DNA from: an uncultured candidate division Zixibacteria bacterium
GTDB lineage: Bacteria > Zixibacteria > MSB-5A5 > GN15 > PGXB01
Direction: 5' to 3'
Assembly (NCBI GenBank): GCA_937925655.1
Contig: CALAMC010000105.1
Span: 1-14,633 of the forward strand
DNA length: 14,633 nucleotides
Below, one piece after another: positions 1-6,400 of the stretch (position 1 is its first letter; each line of letters begins with the position of its first letter). The notes beneath the pieces were generated by a model that searched no databases, was not told the DNA's origin, and was given only the letters and a program-made list of their open reading frames with translations. The position numbers and the translations under genes were made by a program.

Positions 1-40
1 AACCGTCGGCGCCGGCGTCATCACCGAGATTATCGAATAG
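1..40 (+). CDS. tuf: Elongation factor Tu, C-terminal end (partial)
   Basis: Only the last 12 codons and the TAG stop are present; reading from base 2 they give TVGAGVITEIIE. This matches the conserved end of EF-Tu domain 3, where bacterial proteins close with a V-G-A-G-V-(V/I)-(T/S) motif. EF-Tu delivers aminoacyl-tRNA to the ribosome as a GTP complex. The assignment is supported by the neighbours, since tuf followed by tRNA-Trp, secE and nusG is a common bacterial order. A second tuf gene begins at the far end of the window. The two visible pieces come from opposite ends of the protein and cannot be compared with each other. Confidence 0.9.
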   Translation, partial: TVGAGVITEIIE

Positions 41-68
41 CGAGGATTGAAGAAAAACATTTACTGAC

Positions 69-142
69 AGGCCAGTAGCTCTAATGGCTAGAGCGCCGGT
101 CTCCAAAACCGGATGTTGGGGGTTCGAATCCCTCCTGGCCTG
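69..142 (+). tRNA. trnW: tRNA-Trp (anticodon CCA)
   Basis: A complete cloverleaf can be folded. The acceptor stem AGGCCAG (69-75) pairs with CTGGCCT (135-141), and base 142 is a G discriminator, as is usual for bacterial tRNA-Trp. The anticodon stem CCGGT/ACCGG (96-100/108-112) encloses the loop CTCCAAA, with anticodon CCA at 103-105. The T arm has stem 118-122/130-134 around loop TTCGAAT. The 3' CCA is not encoded, because the next bases are CATA, so it must be added by CCA-adding enzyme. The gene starts 28 nt after the tuf stop and ends 29 nt before secE. There is no terminator on either side, so it is probably excised from a tuf-secE transcript. Confidence 0.97.
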
Positions 143-171
143 CATAAAAAACAATAAATCGGGACAGACTG

Positions 172-357
172 ATGTTTGGAAAAATAGTCAAGTTCTTACA
201 GGAAGTCCGGACGGAACTGACCAAAGTGACCTGGCCCACCCGTCAGGAATTGATCGGTTCGACCATCGTGACGGTGGTGGTCACGCTGATCATATCGGTC
301 TTCATCGGAATCGTCGACCGGATTTTGACGCTGGTGACGAAAAATATTTTTGGTTAA
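172..357 (+). CDS. secE: Preprotein translocase subunit SecE
   Basis: SecE is the small essential subunit that clamps SecY in the SecYEG protein-export channel of the cytoplasmic membrane. The predicted product has 61 residues, the usual size of the short single-span form (E. coli has a longer three-span form). An amphipathic N-terminal helix ends in the conserved segment K-V-T-W-P-T-R at about residues 18-24. One hydrophobic membrane helix follows at about residues 29-48, then a short tail. The ATG at 172 is preceded by a GGGAC stretch at 161-165 as a modest SD. The gene lies between tRNA-Trp and nusG, its classical place, and nusG follows after 13 nt, so the two are very probably cotranscribed. 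Confidence 0.95.
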   Translation: MFGKIVKFLQEVRTELTKVTWPTRQELIGSTIVTVVVTLIISVFIGIVDRILTLVTKNIFG

Positions 358-370
358 AAGGAATTAACCC

Positions 371-919
371 ATGGCGCTTCGCTGGTACGCGGTACATACA
401 TATTCCGGTCATGAGCAAAAGGCCAAGAAGTATCTTGAATCGGCTGTGGCAACGGCCGGACTGGAATCTAAATTTGGGCAAATCGTCATTCCGACGGAAC
501 AGGTGACGGAGATGAAGCAGGGCCTGCGGAAAACATCGACCAAAAAATTCCTGCCCAGTTATATTCTGGTTGAGATGGAACTCGACCGGGTGACGCAGAA
601 TCTGGTCGTATCGACTCCGAGCATTACTAATTTCGTCGGGGCCGCGGGCAAACCGGAACCGTTACGGAAGTCGGAAGTGGAACGGATAATGGGTCAAATC
701 GACCGCTCGCGGACCGAAGAGGCCACGGAAGTACCATTCCAGGCCGGTGATGCCGTCAAAGTTATCGACGGCCCGTTCGCGGATTTTTCCGGTTTTGTCA
801 GTGAGGTCAATCTGGAACGCAAGAAAGTCAAAGTGATGGTTTCGATATTCGGGCGGCCGACCCCGGTCGAACTCGATTTCCTTCAAATAGAATCGGTTAA
901 ACAGAAAAATCAGTCATAA
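371..919 (+). CDS. nusG: Transcription termination/antitermination factor NusG
   Basis: NusG binds the RNA polymerase clamp across the DNA cleft. It stimulates elongation and links polymerase to Rho or to ribosomal S10. The 182-residue product has the two expected parts. An NGN domain at about residues 3-110 opens with R-W-Y-A-V-H-T-Y-S-G. A KOW domain at about residues 123-176 contains G-D-A-V-K-V-I-D-G-P-F. One small oddity is the NGN motif usually read as (F/L)-P-G-Y, which here is L-P-S-Y (residues 61-64), with Ser in place of the customary Gly. The ATG follows an AAAAGGAA SD. The gene sits 13 nt after secE and 20 nt before rplK, so secE-nusG and the ribosomal protein genes may share transcripts. 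Confidence 0.97.
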   Translation: MALRWYAVHTYSGHEQKAKKYLESAVATAGLESKFGQIVIPTEQVTEMKQGLRKTSTKKFLPSYILVEMELDRVTQNLVVSTPSITNFVGAAGKPEPLRKSEVERIMGQIDRSRTEEATEVPFQAGDAVKVIDGPFADFSGFVSEVNLERKKVKVMVSIFGRPTPVELDFLQIESVKQKNQS

Positions 920-939
920 TTTGAAATTGGAGTGATACA

Positions 940-1365
940 TTGGCCAAAAAAGTACAGACGTACATTAAGTTACAGATTCCGGCCGGAAACGCCAACCCGG
1001 CTCCTCCGGTGGGACCGGCCCTCGGCCAGCACGGCGTCAATATTATGGAGTTTTGCAAGGCTTTCAATGCCAAAACCCAGAGTCTGGGCGGAATCCTGAC
1101 CCCGGTCGTGATAACGGTTTACGTTGATAAAACCTTTACTTTTATAACGAAAACCCCGCCGGCCTCAACCCTGCTGAAAAAAGCCGTCAATCTGCAAAAG
1201 GGTTCGGGCGAACCCAACCGCAATAAAGTCGGTACCGTATCGCAAAAACAATTACGGGAAATAGCCGAACTGAAAATGGTCGACCTGAACGCCGCCACCG
1301 TGGAACATGCCATGATGATGATCGCGGGTACGGCTCGTTCGATGGGCCTTGAAATAGAAAGTTAA
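940..1365 (+). CDS. rplK: 50S ribosomal protein L11 (TTG start)
   Basis: L11 binds the 23S rRNA GTPase-associated centre at the base of the L7/L12 stalk and helps factor-dependent GTP hydrolysis. It is also the site sensed in thiopeptide action and in RelA activation. The product has 141 residues, the standard length. The N-terminal domain holds the conserved proline stretch P-P-V-G-P-A-L-G-Q (22-30). The C-terminal RNA-binding domain ends in the usual A-G-T-A-R-S-M-G-L pattern. The start is TTG at 940, giving M-A-K-K-V-Q as in other L11 proteins, with GGAG at 929-932 seven bases upstream. Only 20 nt separate it from nusG, so the leader that carries the L1 autoregulatory site in E. coli has no room here. 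Confidence 0.97.
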   Translation: MAKKVQTYIKLQIPAGNANPAPPVGPALGQHGVNIMEFCKAFNAKTQSLGGILTPVVITVYVDKTFTFITKTPPASTLLKKAVNLQKGSGEPNRNKVGTVSQKQLREIAELKMVDLNAATVEHAMMMIAGTARSMGLEIES

Positions 1366-1381
1366 ACTAATTTCGTCAGTA

Positions 1382-1407
1382 CCTGTTGCGGTTTTATCGC
1401 GTACAGG
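1382..1407 (+). promoter_or_regulatory. Small hairpin in the rplK-rplA spacer touching the rplA SD
   Basis: CCTGT (1382-1386) can pair with ACAGG (1403-1407). Inside this, GCG (1388-1390) pairs with CGC (1398-1400) around a GTTTTAT loop. The 3' arm overlaps the purine-rich SD stretch before rplA (AGGGAG, 1405-1410). This 56-nt spacer is the largest gap between nusG and rplJ, so it is a reasonable place for an L1 feedback site. That role is inference, because I cannot show similarity to the L1-binding part of 23S rRNA. The stem is short and could be chance. Confidence 0.3.
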
Positions 1408-1421
1408 GAGAAAGAGAAGTT

Positions 1422-2129
1422 ATGAGACATTCCAAACGTTATAATGCCATTCGAGAAAAGGTGGACCGTAACCGGCTCTACACCATTGAAGAAGCGGCGG
1501 CCCTGCTCAAGGAGACGGGTTCAGCCAAATTCGATGAAACGGTGGAGCTGGCGGCGCGTCTCGGCGTGGATCCCAAACACGCCGACCAAATGATTCGCGG
1601 CACGGTGGCGCTGCCTCACGGCACCGGCAAAAAGATTCGAGTGCTGGTTTTCGCGGTCGGTGAAAAAGAACAGGAAGCCAAAGCCGCCGGGGCCGATTAT
1701 GTCGGTTCTGATGACCTGGTGGAAAAAATCAAAGGCGGTTGGTTCGATTTTGATGTCGCCGTCGCCACGCCCGATATGATGAAAGTCATGGGTGCGCTGG
1801 GCAAGATTTTAGGCCCGCGCGGCCTGATGCCCAACCCGAAGGCGGGGACGGTCACTATGGACGTCGGCAAGGCCGTCCGCGAACTTAAGGCCGGTCGCAT
1901 TGAATACCGGATTGACCGTCAGGCCATAGTGGCCGTTCCGGTCGGTAAGGTTTCGTTCAGCCATCAGCAGCTCGTCGAAAATATCAGGGCCTTTATCGAT
2001 GCCTTGTTGAAAGCCAAACCGGCTTCGGCCAAAGGCACATACGTGAAGGGAATTTCGATCAGTTCGACGATGGGGATAGGGATCAAACTGGATCATCAGA
2101 TACTTGCCGCGGATTTGAAGAAAGGATAG
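1422..2129 (+). CDS. rplA: 50S ribosomal protein L1
   Basis: L1 forms the mobile stalk on the E-site side of the 50S subunit, helps release deacylated tRNA, and in many bacteria represses its own mRNA. The product from the ATG at 1422 has 235 residues, the family's usual length, and starts M-R-H-S-K-R-Y. An in-frame TTG at 1386 would add 12 residues unlike the family, so I reject it. The signature G-P-R-G-L-M-P-N-P-K-A-G-T is at residues 131-143. The C-terminal T-Y-V-K-G-I-S-I-S-S-T-M-G motif is present. A purine-rich SD lies at 1405-1418. The stop codon is only 4 nt before the rplJ ATG, and the rplJ SD (AAAGGA, 2121-2126) lies inside the end of rplA, which suggests translational coupling. 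Confidence 0.97.
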   Translation: MRHSKRYNAIREKVDRNRLYTIEEAAALLKETGSAKFDETVELAARLGVDPKHADQMIRGTVALPHGTGKKIRVLVFAVGEKEQEAKAAGADYVGSDDLVEKIKGGWFDFDVAVATPDMMKVMGALGKILGPRGLMPNPKAGTVTMDVGKAVRELKAGRIEYRIDRQAIVAVPVGKVSFSHQQLVENIRAFIDALLKAKPASAKGTYVKGISISSTMGIGIKLDHQILAADLKKG

Positions 2130-2133
2130 AGCC

Positions 2134-2649
2134 ATGCCGAAACCGGAAAAAATCGAAGCTGTCAATAAATTGAAACAGTTAATGGATGCGGCCTCGTCGG
2201 TTTTCGTGACCGATTATACGGGTCTCAACGTCGAAGAAATCACGAAGTTGCGCAAGGAATTACGGGATAATTCCATAAAGTACCTGGTGGCCAAGAATAC
2301 CTTGTTGAAGATTGCCGCCACCGACTCGGGCTTGGAAAAACTTAATGACTTTTTCCAGGGGCAGACCGGGTTGGCTTTCGGTGCCGATGACCCGTCGGTG
2401 GCCGCCAAAATATTATACAATTCCTTTAAGAGCATTGAAAAACCCGTTATCAAGGCTTTCGTCCTCGATAAAGAATTTTATCCGGGCAGCGAAATCACCC
2501 GTTTGGCCGACCTGCCGAGCAAAGAGGTGCTATATTCGATGGTCGTCGCGGCGGTTGAATCCCCGCTGACCAGCCTGGTTGCCAGCATTGACGGTGTTTT
2601 CCAGGAATTGGTCGCAACTCTGGAGGCGCTACAGAAGACTAAAGAGTAG
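2134..2649 (+). CDS. rplJ: 50S ribosomal protein L10
   Basis: L10 (P0) anchors the L7/L12 dimers to the 23S rRNA near L11. The 171-residue product has the typical N-terminal globular part, with T-D-Y-T-G-L (26-31) and the V-A-K-N-T-L-L-K segment (about 52-59). A C-terminal helix beyond about residue 135 is where L7/L12 dimers dock. The ATG lies 4 nt after the rplA stop, with AAAGGA at 2121-2126. In E. coli an mRNA leader before rplJ binds L10-L7/L12 for feedback control. That space does not exist here, and the structured spacer instead follows rplJ. Confidence 0.96.
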   Translation: MPKPEKIEAVNKLKQLMDAASSVFVTDYTGLNVEEITKLRKELRDNSIKYLVAKNTLLKIAATDSGLEKLNDFFQGQTGLAFGADDPSVAAKILYNSFKSIEKPVIKAFVLDKEFYPGSEITRLADLPSKEVLYSMVVAAVESPLTSLVASIDGVFQELVATLEALQKTKE

Positions 2650-2656
2650 AAGAATA

Positions 2657-2711
2657 TGCGGGCTTTGGCCGCAACCGGGATCAAGCTTCTACACGATGGG
2701 CCCGATCGTGT
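2657..2711 (+). promoter_or_regulatory. Two tandem hairpins in the rplJ-rplL spacer
   Basis: The first hairpin pairs TGCGG (2657-2661) with CCGCA (2669-2673). The second pairs ACACGAT (2691-2697) with ATCGTGT (2705-2711) around a GGGCCCG loop and is a perfect 7-bp stem. Neither is followed by a U tract, so they do not look like intrinsic terminators. They lie in the 125-nt gap just before the gene that must be made in about fourfold excess over L10. Possible roles are mRNA processing, mRNA stabilisation of rplL, or binding of L10-L7/L12. All three are inference. Confidence 0.4.
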
Positions 2712-2730
2712 GATTCAAAGGTGCGGCGAT

Positions 2731-2739
2731 TGATATAAG
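2731..2739 (+). promoter_or_regulatory. Possible extended -10 promoter upstream of rplL
   Basis: TGATATAAG reads as an extended -10 element (TG-n-TATAAG, five of six matches to TATAAT). No well-spaced -35 is visible; the best match, TTCAAA at 2714-2719, is only 14 nt away. It would start an RNA about 30 nt before rplL and could raise L7/L12 over L10. The short AT-rich motif could be chance. Confidence 0.25.
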
Positions 2740-2774
2740 AAATAGATAGAAATCATATAGGAAAGGTTAATGAA

Positions 2775-3161
2775 GTGGCTGAAAACAAAGTCATTGACGA
2801 GATTGTAGAAAAGATTGCCTCACTTTCGGCAATGGACCTGGCTGATTTATCCAAAGCCATTCAGGATAAATTCGGTGTTACCCCCATGGCTCCGGTGGCC
2901 ATGGCGGCTCCCGCCGGTGGCGGCGGTGGTGCGGCGGCGGTTGAGGAAAAAACGGAATTCGACGTCATGCTAAATGCTGCCGGAGACAAGAAAATCCAGG
3001 TCATCAAGGTCGTGCGCGAACTGACCAACCTCGGACTCAAAGAGGCCAAGGATCTGGTTGACGGCGCTCCGGCCAAGGTTCTGGAGGGTGTTTCCAAGGA
3101 CGACGCCAACAAGGCCATAGAAAAGTTGCAGGAAGTCGGGGCTCAAGTGGAGCTCAAATAG
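2775..3161 (+). CDS. rplL: 50S ribosomal protein L7/L12 (GTG start)
   Basis: L7/L12 is the flexible multicopy stalk protein that recruits EF-Tu, EF-G, IF2 and RF3 and stimulates their GTPase activity. The 128-residue product shows an N-terminal dimerisation helix pair (about 1-34). An Ala/Gly/Pro hinge follows (about 37-57, including five consecutive glycines at 48-52). The C-terminal factor-binding domain (about 58-128) has the conserved K-V-V-R-E-L-T-N-L-G-L-K-E-A-K-D-L-V pattern. The start is GTG at 2775, with AAAGG at 2762-2766 eight bases upstream. An ATG five bases earlier (2770) is out of frame, closes after 12 codons and sits too close to the SD. The gene is set apart from rplJ by 125 nt and from rpoB by 252 nt, in keeping with independent dosage control. 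Confidence 0.97.
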   Translation: MAENKVIDEIVEKIASLSAMDLADLSKAIQDKFGVTPMAPVAMAAPAGGGGGAAAVEEKTEFDVMLNAAGDKKIQVIKVVRELTNLGLKEAKDLVDGAPAKVLEGVSKDDANKAIEKLQEVGAQVELK

Positions 3162-3186
3162 TTTTTGCGTGACGGAAACTATTTTT
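3156..3186 (+). terminator. AT-rich hairpin plus T run at the end of rplL (candidate attenuator)
   Basis: AAATAGTTT (3156-3164) and AAACTATTT (3176-3184) are perfect 9-bp complements around an 11-nt loop, and the T run continues to 3186. The stem includes the rplL stop codon (TAG, 3159-3161). The layout is that of an intrinsic terminator but the stem has little G+C, so read-through is expected. E. coli has a partial terminator at the same place to lower rpoBC relative to rplJL, so an attenuator is a reasonable inference. Confidence 0.45.
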
Positions 3187-3197
3187 GTAAAAACCTG

Positions 3198-3227
3198 TTT
3201 ACACAATTGATTCCCGCTTTAAATACT
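3198..3227 (+). promoter_or_regulatory. Possible sigma-70-type promoter for rpoBC
   Basis: TTTACA (3198-3203, five of six matches to TTGACA) is followed after 18 nt by AATACT (3222-3227, four of six matches to TATAAT). TTTACA is also the 3' arm of a 6-bp inverted repeat with TGTAAA (3186-3191), so it may instead belong to an RNA hairpin or operator. Spacing is acceptable but the -10 is weak. Confidence 0.25.
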
Positions 3228-3256
3228 TTGACGGCGAATGGTCTGTATGAAGTGGG

Positions 3257-3286
3257 CTCCCTGAAACAATTATTAATTGTCGGGAG
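3257..3286 (+). promoter_or_regulatory. Interrupted hairpin in the rplL-rpoB spacer
   Basis: CTCCC (3257-3261) pairs with GGGAG (3282-3286), and inside it ACAATT (3266-3271) pairs with AATTGT (3275-3280) around a 3-nt loop. The two stems are separated by TGAA opposite a single C. No T run follows, so it is not an intrinsic terminator. It could be an RNase processing stem like the one in the E. coli rplL-rpoB spacer; this is inference. Confidence 0.4.
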
Positions 3287-3314
3287 ATAAGAAAAAATTG
3301 AAACAGAATCGCCG

Positions 3315-3338
3315 ATGAAGATATGTTATCTTCATTTT
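3315..3338 (+). promoter_or_regulatory. Perfect 9-bp hairpin followed by TTT in the rplL-rpoB spacer
   Basis: ATGAAGATA (3315-3323) and TATCTTCAT (3327-3335) are perfectly complementary around a 3-nt loop, followed by three more T bases. It resembles a weak AT-rich terminator and would be a second attenuation point before rpoB. The very short T run makes strong termination unlikely. Confidence 0.4.
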
Positions 3339-3348
3339 GCATTCACCG

Positions 3349-3392
3349 AATAGACTTCCCTGACCGGATGGATTTCGGCAGGGACGTCTATT
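3349..3392 (+). promoter_or_regulatory. Long hairpin just upstream of the rpoB SD
   Basis: Three helices stack. AATAGAC (3349-3355) pairs with GTCTATT (3386-3392). CCCTG (3358-3362) pairs with CAGGG (3379-3383) across a 2x2 internal loop. CCG (3364-3366) pairs with CGG (3376-3378) past one bulged A, leaving a 9-nt loop. The 15 base pairs end 8 nt before the rpoB SD (3401-3408). This is the strongest structure in the spacer and is well placed to affect ribosome loading, mRNA stability or protein binding. I recognise no named RNA family in it. Confidence 0.55.
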
Positions 3393-3400
3393 GTATATTT

Positions 3401-3408
3401 GGAGGAGG
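3401..3408 (+). promoter_or_regulatory. Strong rpoB ribosome binding site that fixes the start
   Basis: GGAGGAGG is close to a perfect anti-SD complement and lies 5 nt before TTG at 3414. An in-frame TTG at 3399 overlaps this SD and would have none of its own, so 3414 is the better start. Confidence 0.85.
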
Positions 3409-3413
3409 TTACA

Positions 3414-6400
3414 TTGGCGCTCAAACAAAGCAATGAGAGGATAGACTACGGGACCATTGCAGATGCGTCGGAAATGCCCAATCTGCTTGATGTCCAGATC
3501 CGGTCCTATAAGGAATTCCTCCAGTCTGACGTACCTTCCGATAAACGAAAAAAGCAAGGGCTGCAGCAGATTTTCGAAGAGGTTTTCCCTGTTACCGACA
3601 TCAATGAAATAAACTCGATGGAGTTTGTGAGGTACTCCCTGGGAACGCCCCGATATACCATCGATGAATGCCGCGAGAGAAACATGACCTATGCCGCGCC
3701 GCTAAAGGCCTCGCTCCGTTTGATTACCCGTCAGGGTGAAGAAGGCGCTCAACTGGAAGTCAAGGATATTATCGAACAGGATGTTTATTTGGGCGAGTTG
3801 CCCATACTGACCAACTGGGGGACGTTTATAATTAATGGTTCCGAGCGGGTTATCGTCAGCCAGTTGCACCGCAGCCCCGGTGTGTTTTTCGATGAAAGCA
3901 CCCATCCCAATGGCAAGCTGCTTTATTCGGCTCGGATTATCCCGTATCGCGGAAGCTGGGTCGAATTCCTGGTCGACGTTAACGATGTCATGCATGTCAA
4001 CGTCGACTCCAGGCGTAAAATCACCGCCACAACTCTCCTGCGGGCTCTTGGTTATAATACCGATGAAGAACTGATCAGGGTTTTCTATAACACCGAGAAA
4101 ATCTCCATGGCCGGCAAAAAGGCTCTTGAAGTCATGGGCGAAGCGCTGGCCGAAAAAGTTATCGATACGGAAACCGGCGAAGTCCTGGCCGAAATCGGCG
4201 ACCCGGTAAGCGAAGAGCTTCTGGAAAAGTTTAAAGAATCAAAAATCAAGAGTTTCAGTATTATTATTCGTGAAAATCAACGCGACGCGTTGATCATCGT
4301 CAATACTATTAAAAAAGACCCGACCAGTTCGCGCGATGAAGCGCTGGCCAAAATCTATTCTATGCTTCGCCCCGGAGAACCGCCTACCATGGAAATGGCC
4401 GAGACGCTTCTGGAAAAATTGTTTTTCAATACCAAACGATATGACCTGGGCGAGGTCGGTCGGTATATGATTAACCAGCGCTTGAAACTGGATATTCCTC
4501 TGGAAAAAACCATCCTCGATCAAAAGGATTTTGTGTCCATTATTAAATATCTTATGGGCCTTCGTAACGGTCGGGGTTTTGTCGATGATATCGACCATCT
4601 GGGAAATCGCCGGGCTCGCACCGTAGGTGAACTTCTGTCCAACCTGTTTTCGGTTGGGCTGTCGCGTGTGGCCAAGTCAATCCGCGAACGCCTGTCTTTA
4701 AAGGACAGTGACCCGGTCACACCGCAGCTTCTGATCAACGCCCGGACGGTATCCTCGGTCATCGATACGTTCTTCGGTTCATCACAACTGTCGCAATTCA
4801 TGGACCAGATCAACCCGCTGTCGGAATTGACGCATAAACGGCGCCTGTCGGCCCTTGGCCCCGGCGGCCTGACCCGTGAGCGCGCCGGATTTGAGGTCCG
4901 CGACGTACACCATACGCATTATGGTCGAGTCTGCCCGATTGAAACGCCGGAAGGTCCGAATATCGGTCTGATCGCTTCTATGGCCACCTTCGCGCGTATC
5001 AACAAGTATGGTTTTCTGGAAACGCCGTACCGCAAACTGAACAAAGGCAAAGTCACCGATGAAATAGTATTCCTGACGGCCGACGAAGAGGATCAGTACA
5101 CTATTGTTTCGGCCGATACGGAACTGGATAAAAATGCCCGCCTGGCCGGCGAGATTGTCAAGGCCCGCAATCGCTCCGATTATCTGGAAGTGCCGCCCGA
5201 AAAGGTTGACTATATCGAGGTATCTCCCAAGCAGATTGTGTCGGTCGCGGCGTCGCTTATTCCGTTTCTCGAACACGACGACGCCAACCGTGCACTGATG
5301 GGATCCAATATGCAGCGCCAGGCAGTTCCGTTGTTGAAGACCGCCGCGCCGGTTATCGGTACCGGGATGGAAGAGCGCGTCGCCCGTGATTCCGGCGCCG
5401 CACTGACAGCCGAAAGAGCCGGGACGGTCGTATATGCTTCGGCCTCCAAAATAGTGATTCGTCCCGATGCCAAACCCAAGCATGATGAGCTCGGTTTTTA
5501 TGAAGACGATGAGTACAAAATGACCAAGTTCCGCCGGTCCAATCAGGACACCTGCATCGATTATCATCCTCTGGTAAAGGAAGGGGACCGGGTCGAAGCG
5601 GGTACGGTTATTGCCGATGGGCCATCGACTGATAATGGCGAGCTGGCCCTGGGATATAATGTCCTGGTCGCCTTCATGCCGTGGCGCGGGTACAATTTCG
5701 AAGACGCCATTATTGTTTCTGAAAGACTGATCCGCGACGATATTTTCACCTCCATACATATCGAGGAATTTGAACTGCAGGTGCGTGATACCAAACGCGG
5801 TTCCGAAGAAATAACCCGCGAAATTCCCAACGTCTCCGAAGAGGCCCTGCTTAACCTCGATGAACGCGGCATTGTTCGCACCGGGGCCGAAGTCGAAGCC
5901 GGTGATATTCTGGTGGGCAAAGTGACGCCTAAGGGTGAAACCGAACTGACCCCCGAAGAAAGACTGCTCCGCGCCATTTTCGGTGAAAAGGCCGGGGATG
6001 TCAAAGACGCCTCTTTGAAGGCGCCGCCGGGGATGAAAGGTGTCGTCATCGATACCAAGGTATTCTCCAGGAAGGAGCGCACCGAAGAAGCCAAAAAGCA
6101 GGAGAAAAACGAAATTGCCCAGTTGAAGCGTAATTTCACCAAGATGAAGCAAAGCATTATCGCGCATCGCAACAAGCGTCTGGCGGAACTACTCGACGGA
6201 CAGTCCAGCCGGACCGTGCGCGCTCTGGTGGATAATTCGGTCTTGATTCGGGCCGGACATAAATTCGATGCCGCGCAACTGGAAACTTTTGATTTCGATT
6301 CGGCTGTTGCTCCGGAAGGTTATAGCGACAGCGATGCGCTTAATGCGCGCATCGATAAAGTCCTGGCCGAGGCGATGGAGCTTTTGAACGCCAAGGATCA

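Noticed and set aside
84..506. 140-codon plus-strand frame across tRNA-Trp, secE and nusG
   Set aside because: It starts inside the tRNA and runs out of frame through two well-supported genes; the product is low-complexity shadow sequence.
1386..1421. TTG-initiated 12-residue N-terminal extension of L1
   Set aside because: The extension is not seen in the L1 family and lies in the candidate hairpin; the ATG at 1422 gives the canonical start.
3399..3413. Upstream TTG start for rpoB
   Set aside because: It overlaps the SD itself; TTG at 3414 has ideal spacing.
3273..3557. 94-codon minus-strand frame over the rplL-rpoB spacer
   Set aside because: No SD, overlaps the rpoB start, and the structures in the spacer explain the sequence better than a gene.
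4782..6167. 461-codon open frame on the minus strand inside rpoB
   Set aside because: It lies wholly antisense to an intact, highly conserved gene and its translation resembles no family. Long antisense frames are common where codon bias is strong.
5564..6175. 203-codon minus-strand frame in rpoB, overlapping the previous one in another frame
   Set aside because: Serine/arginine-rich shadow translation with no SD and no recognisable motif.
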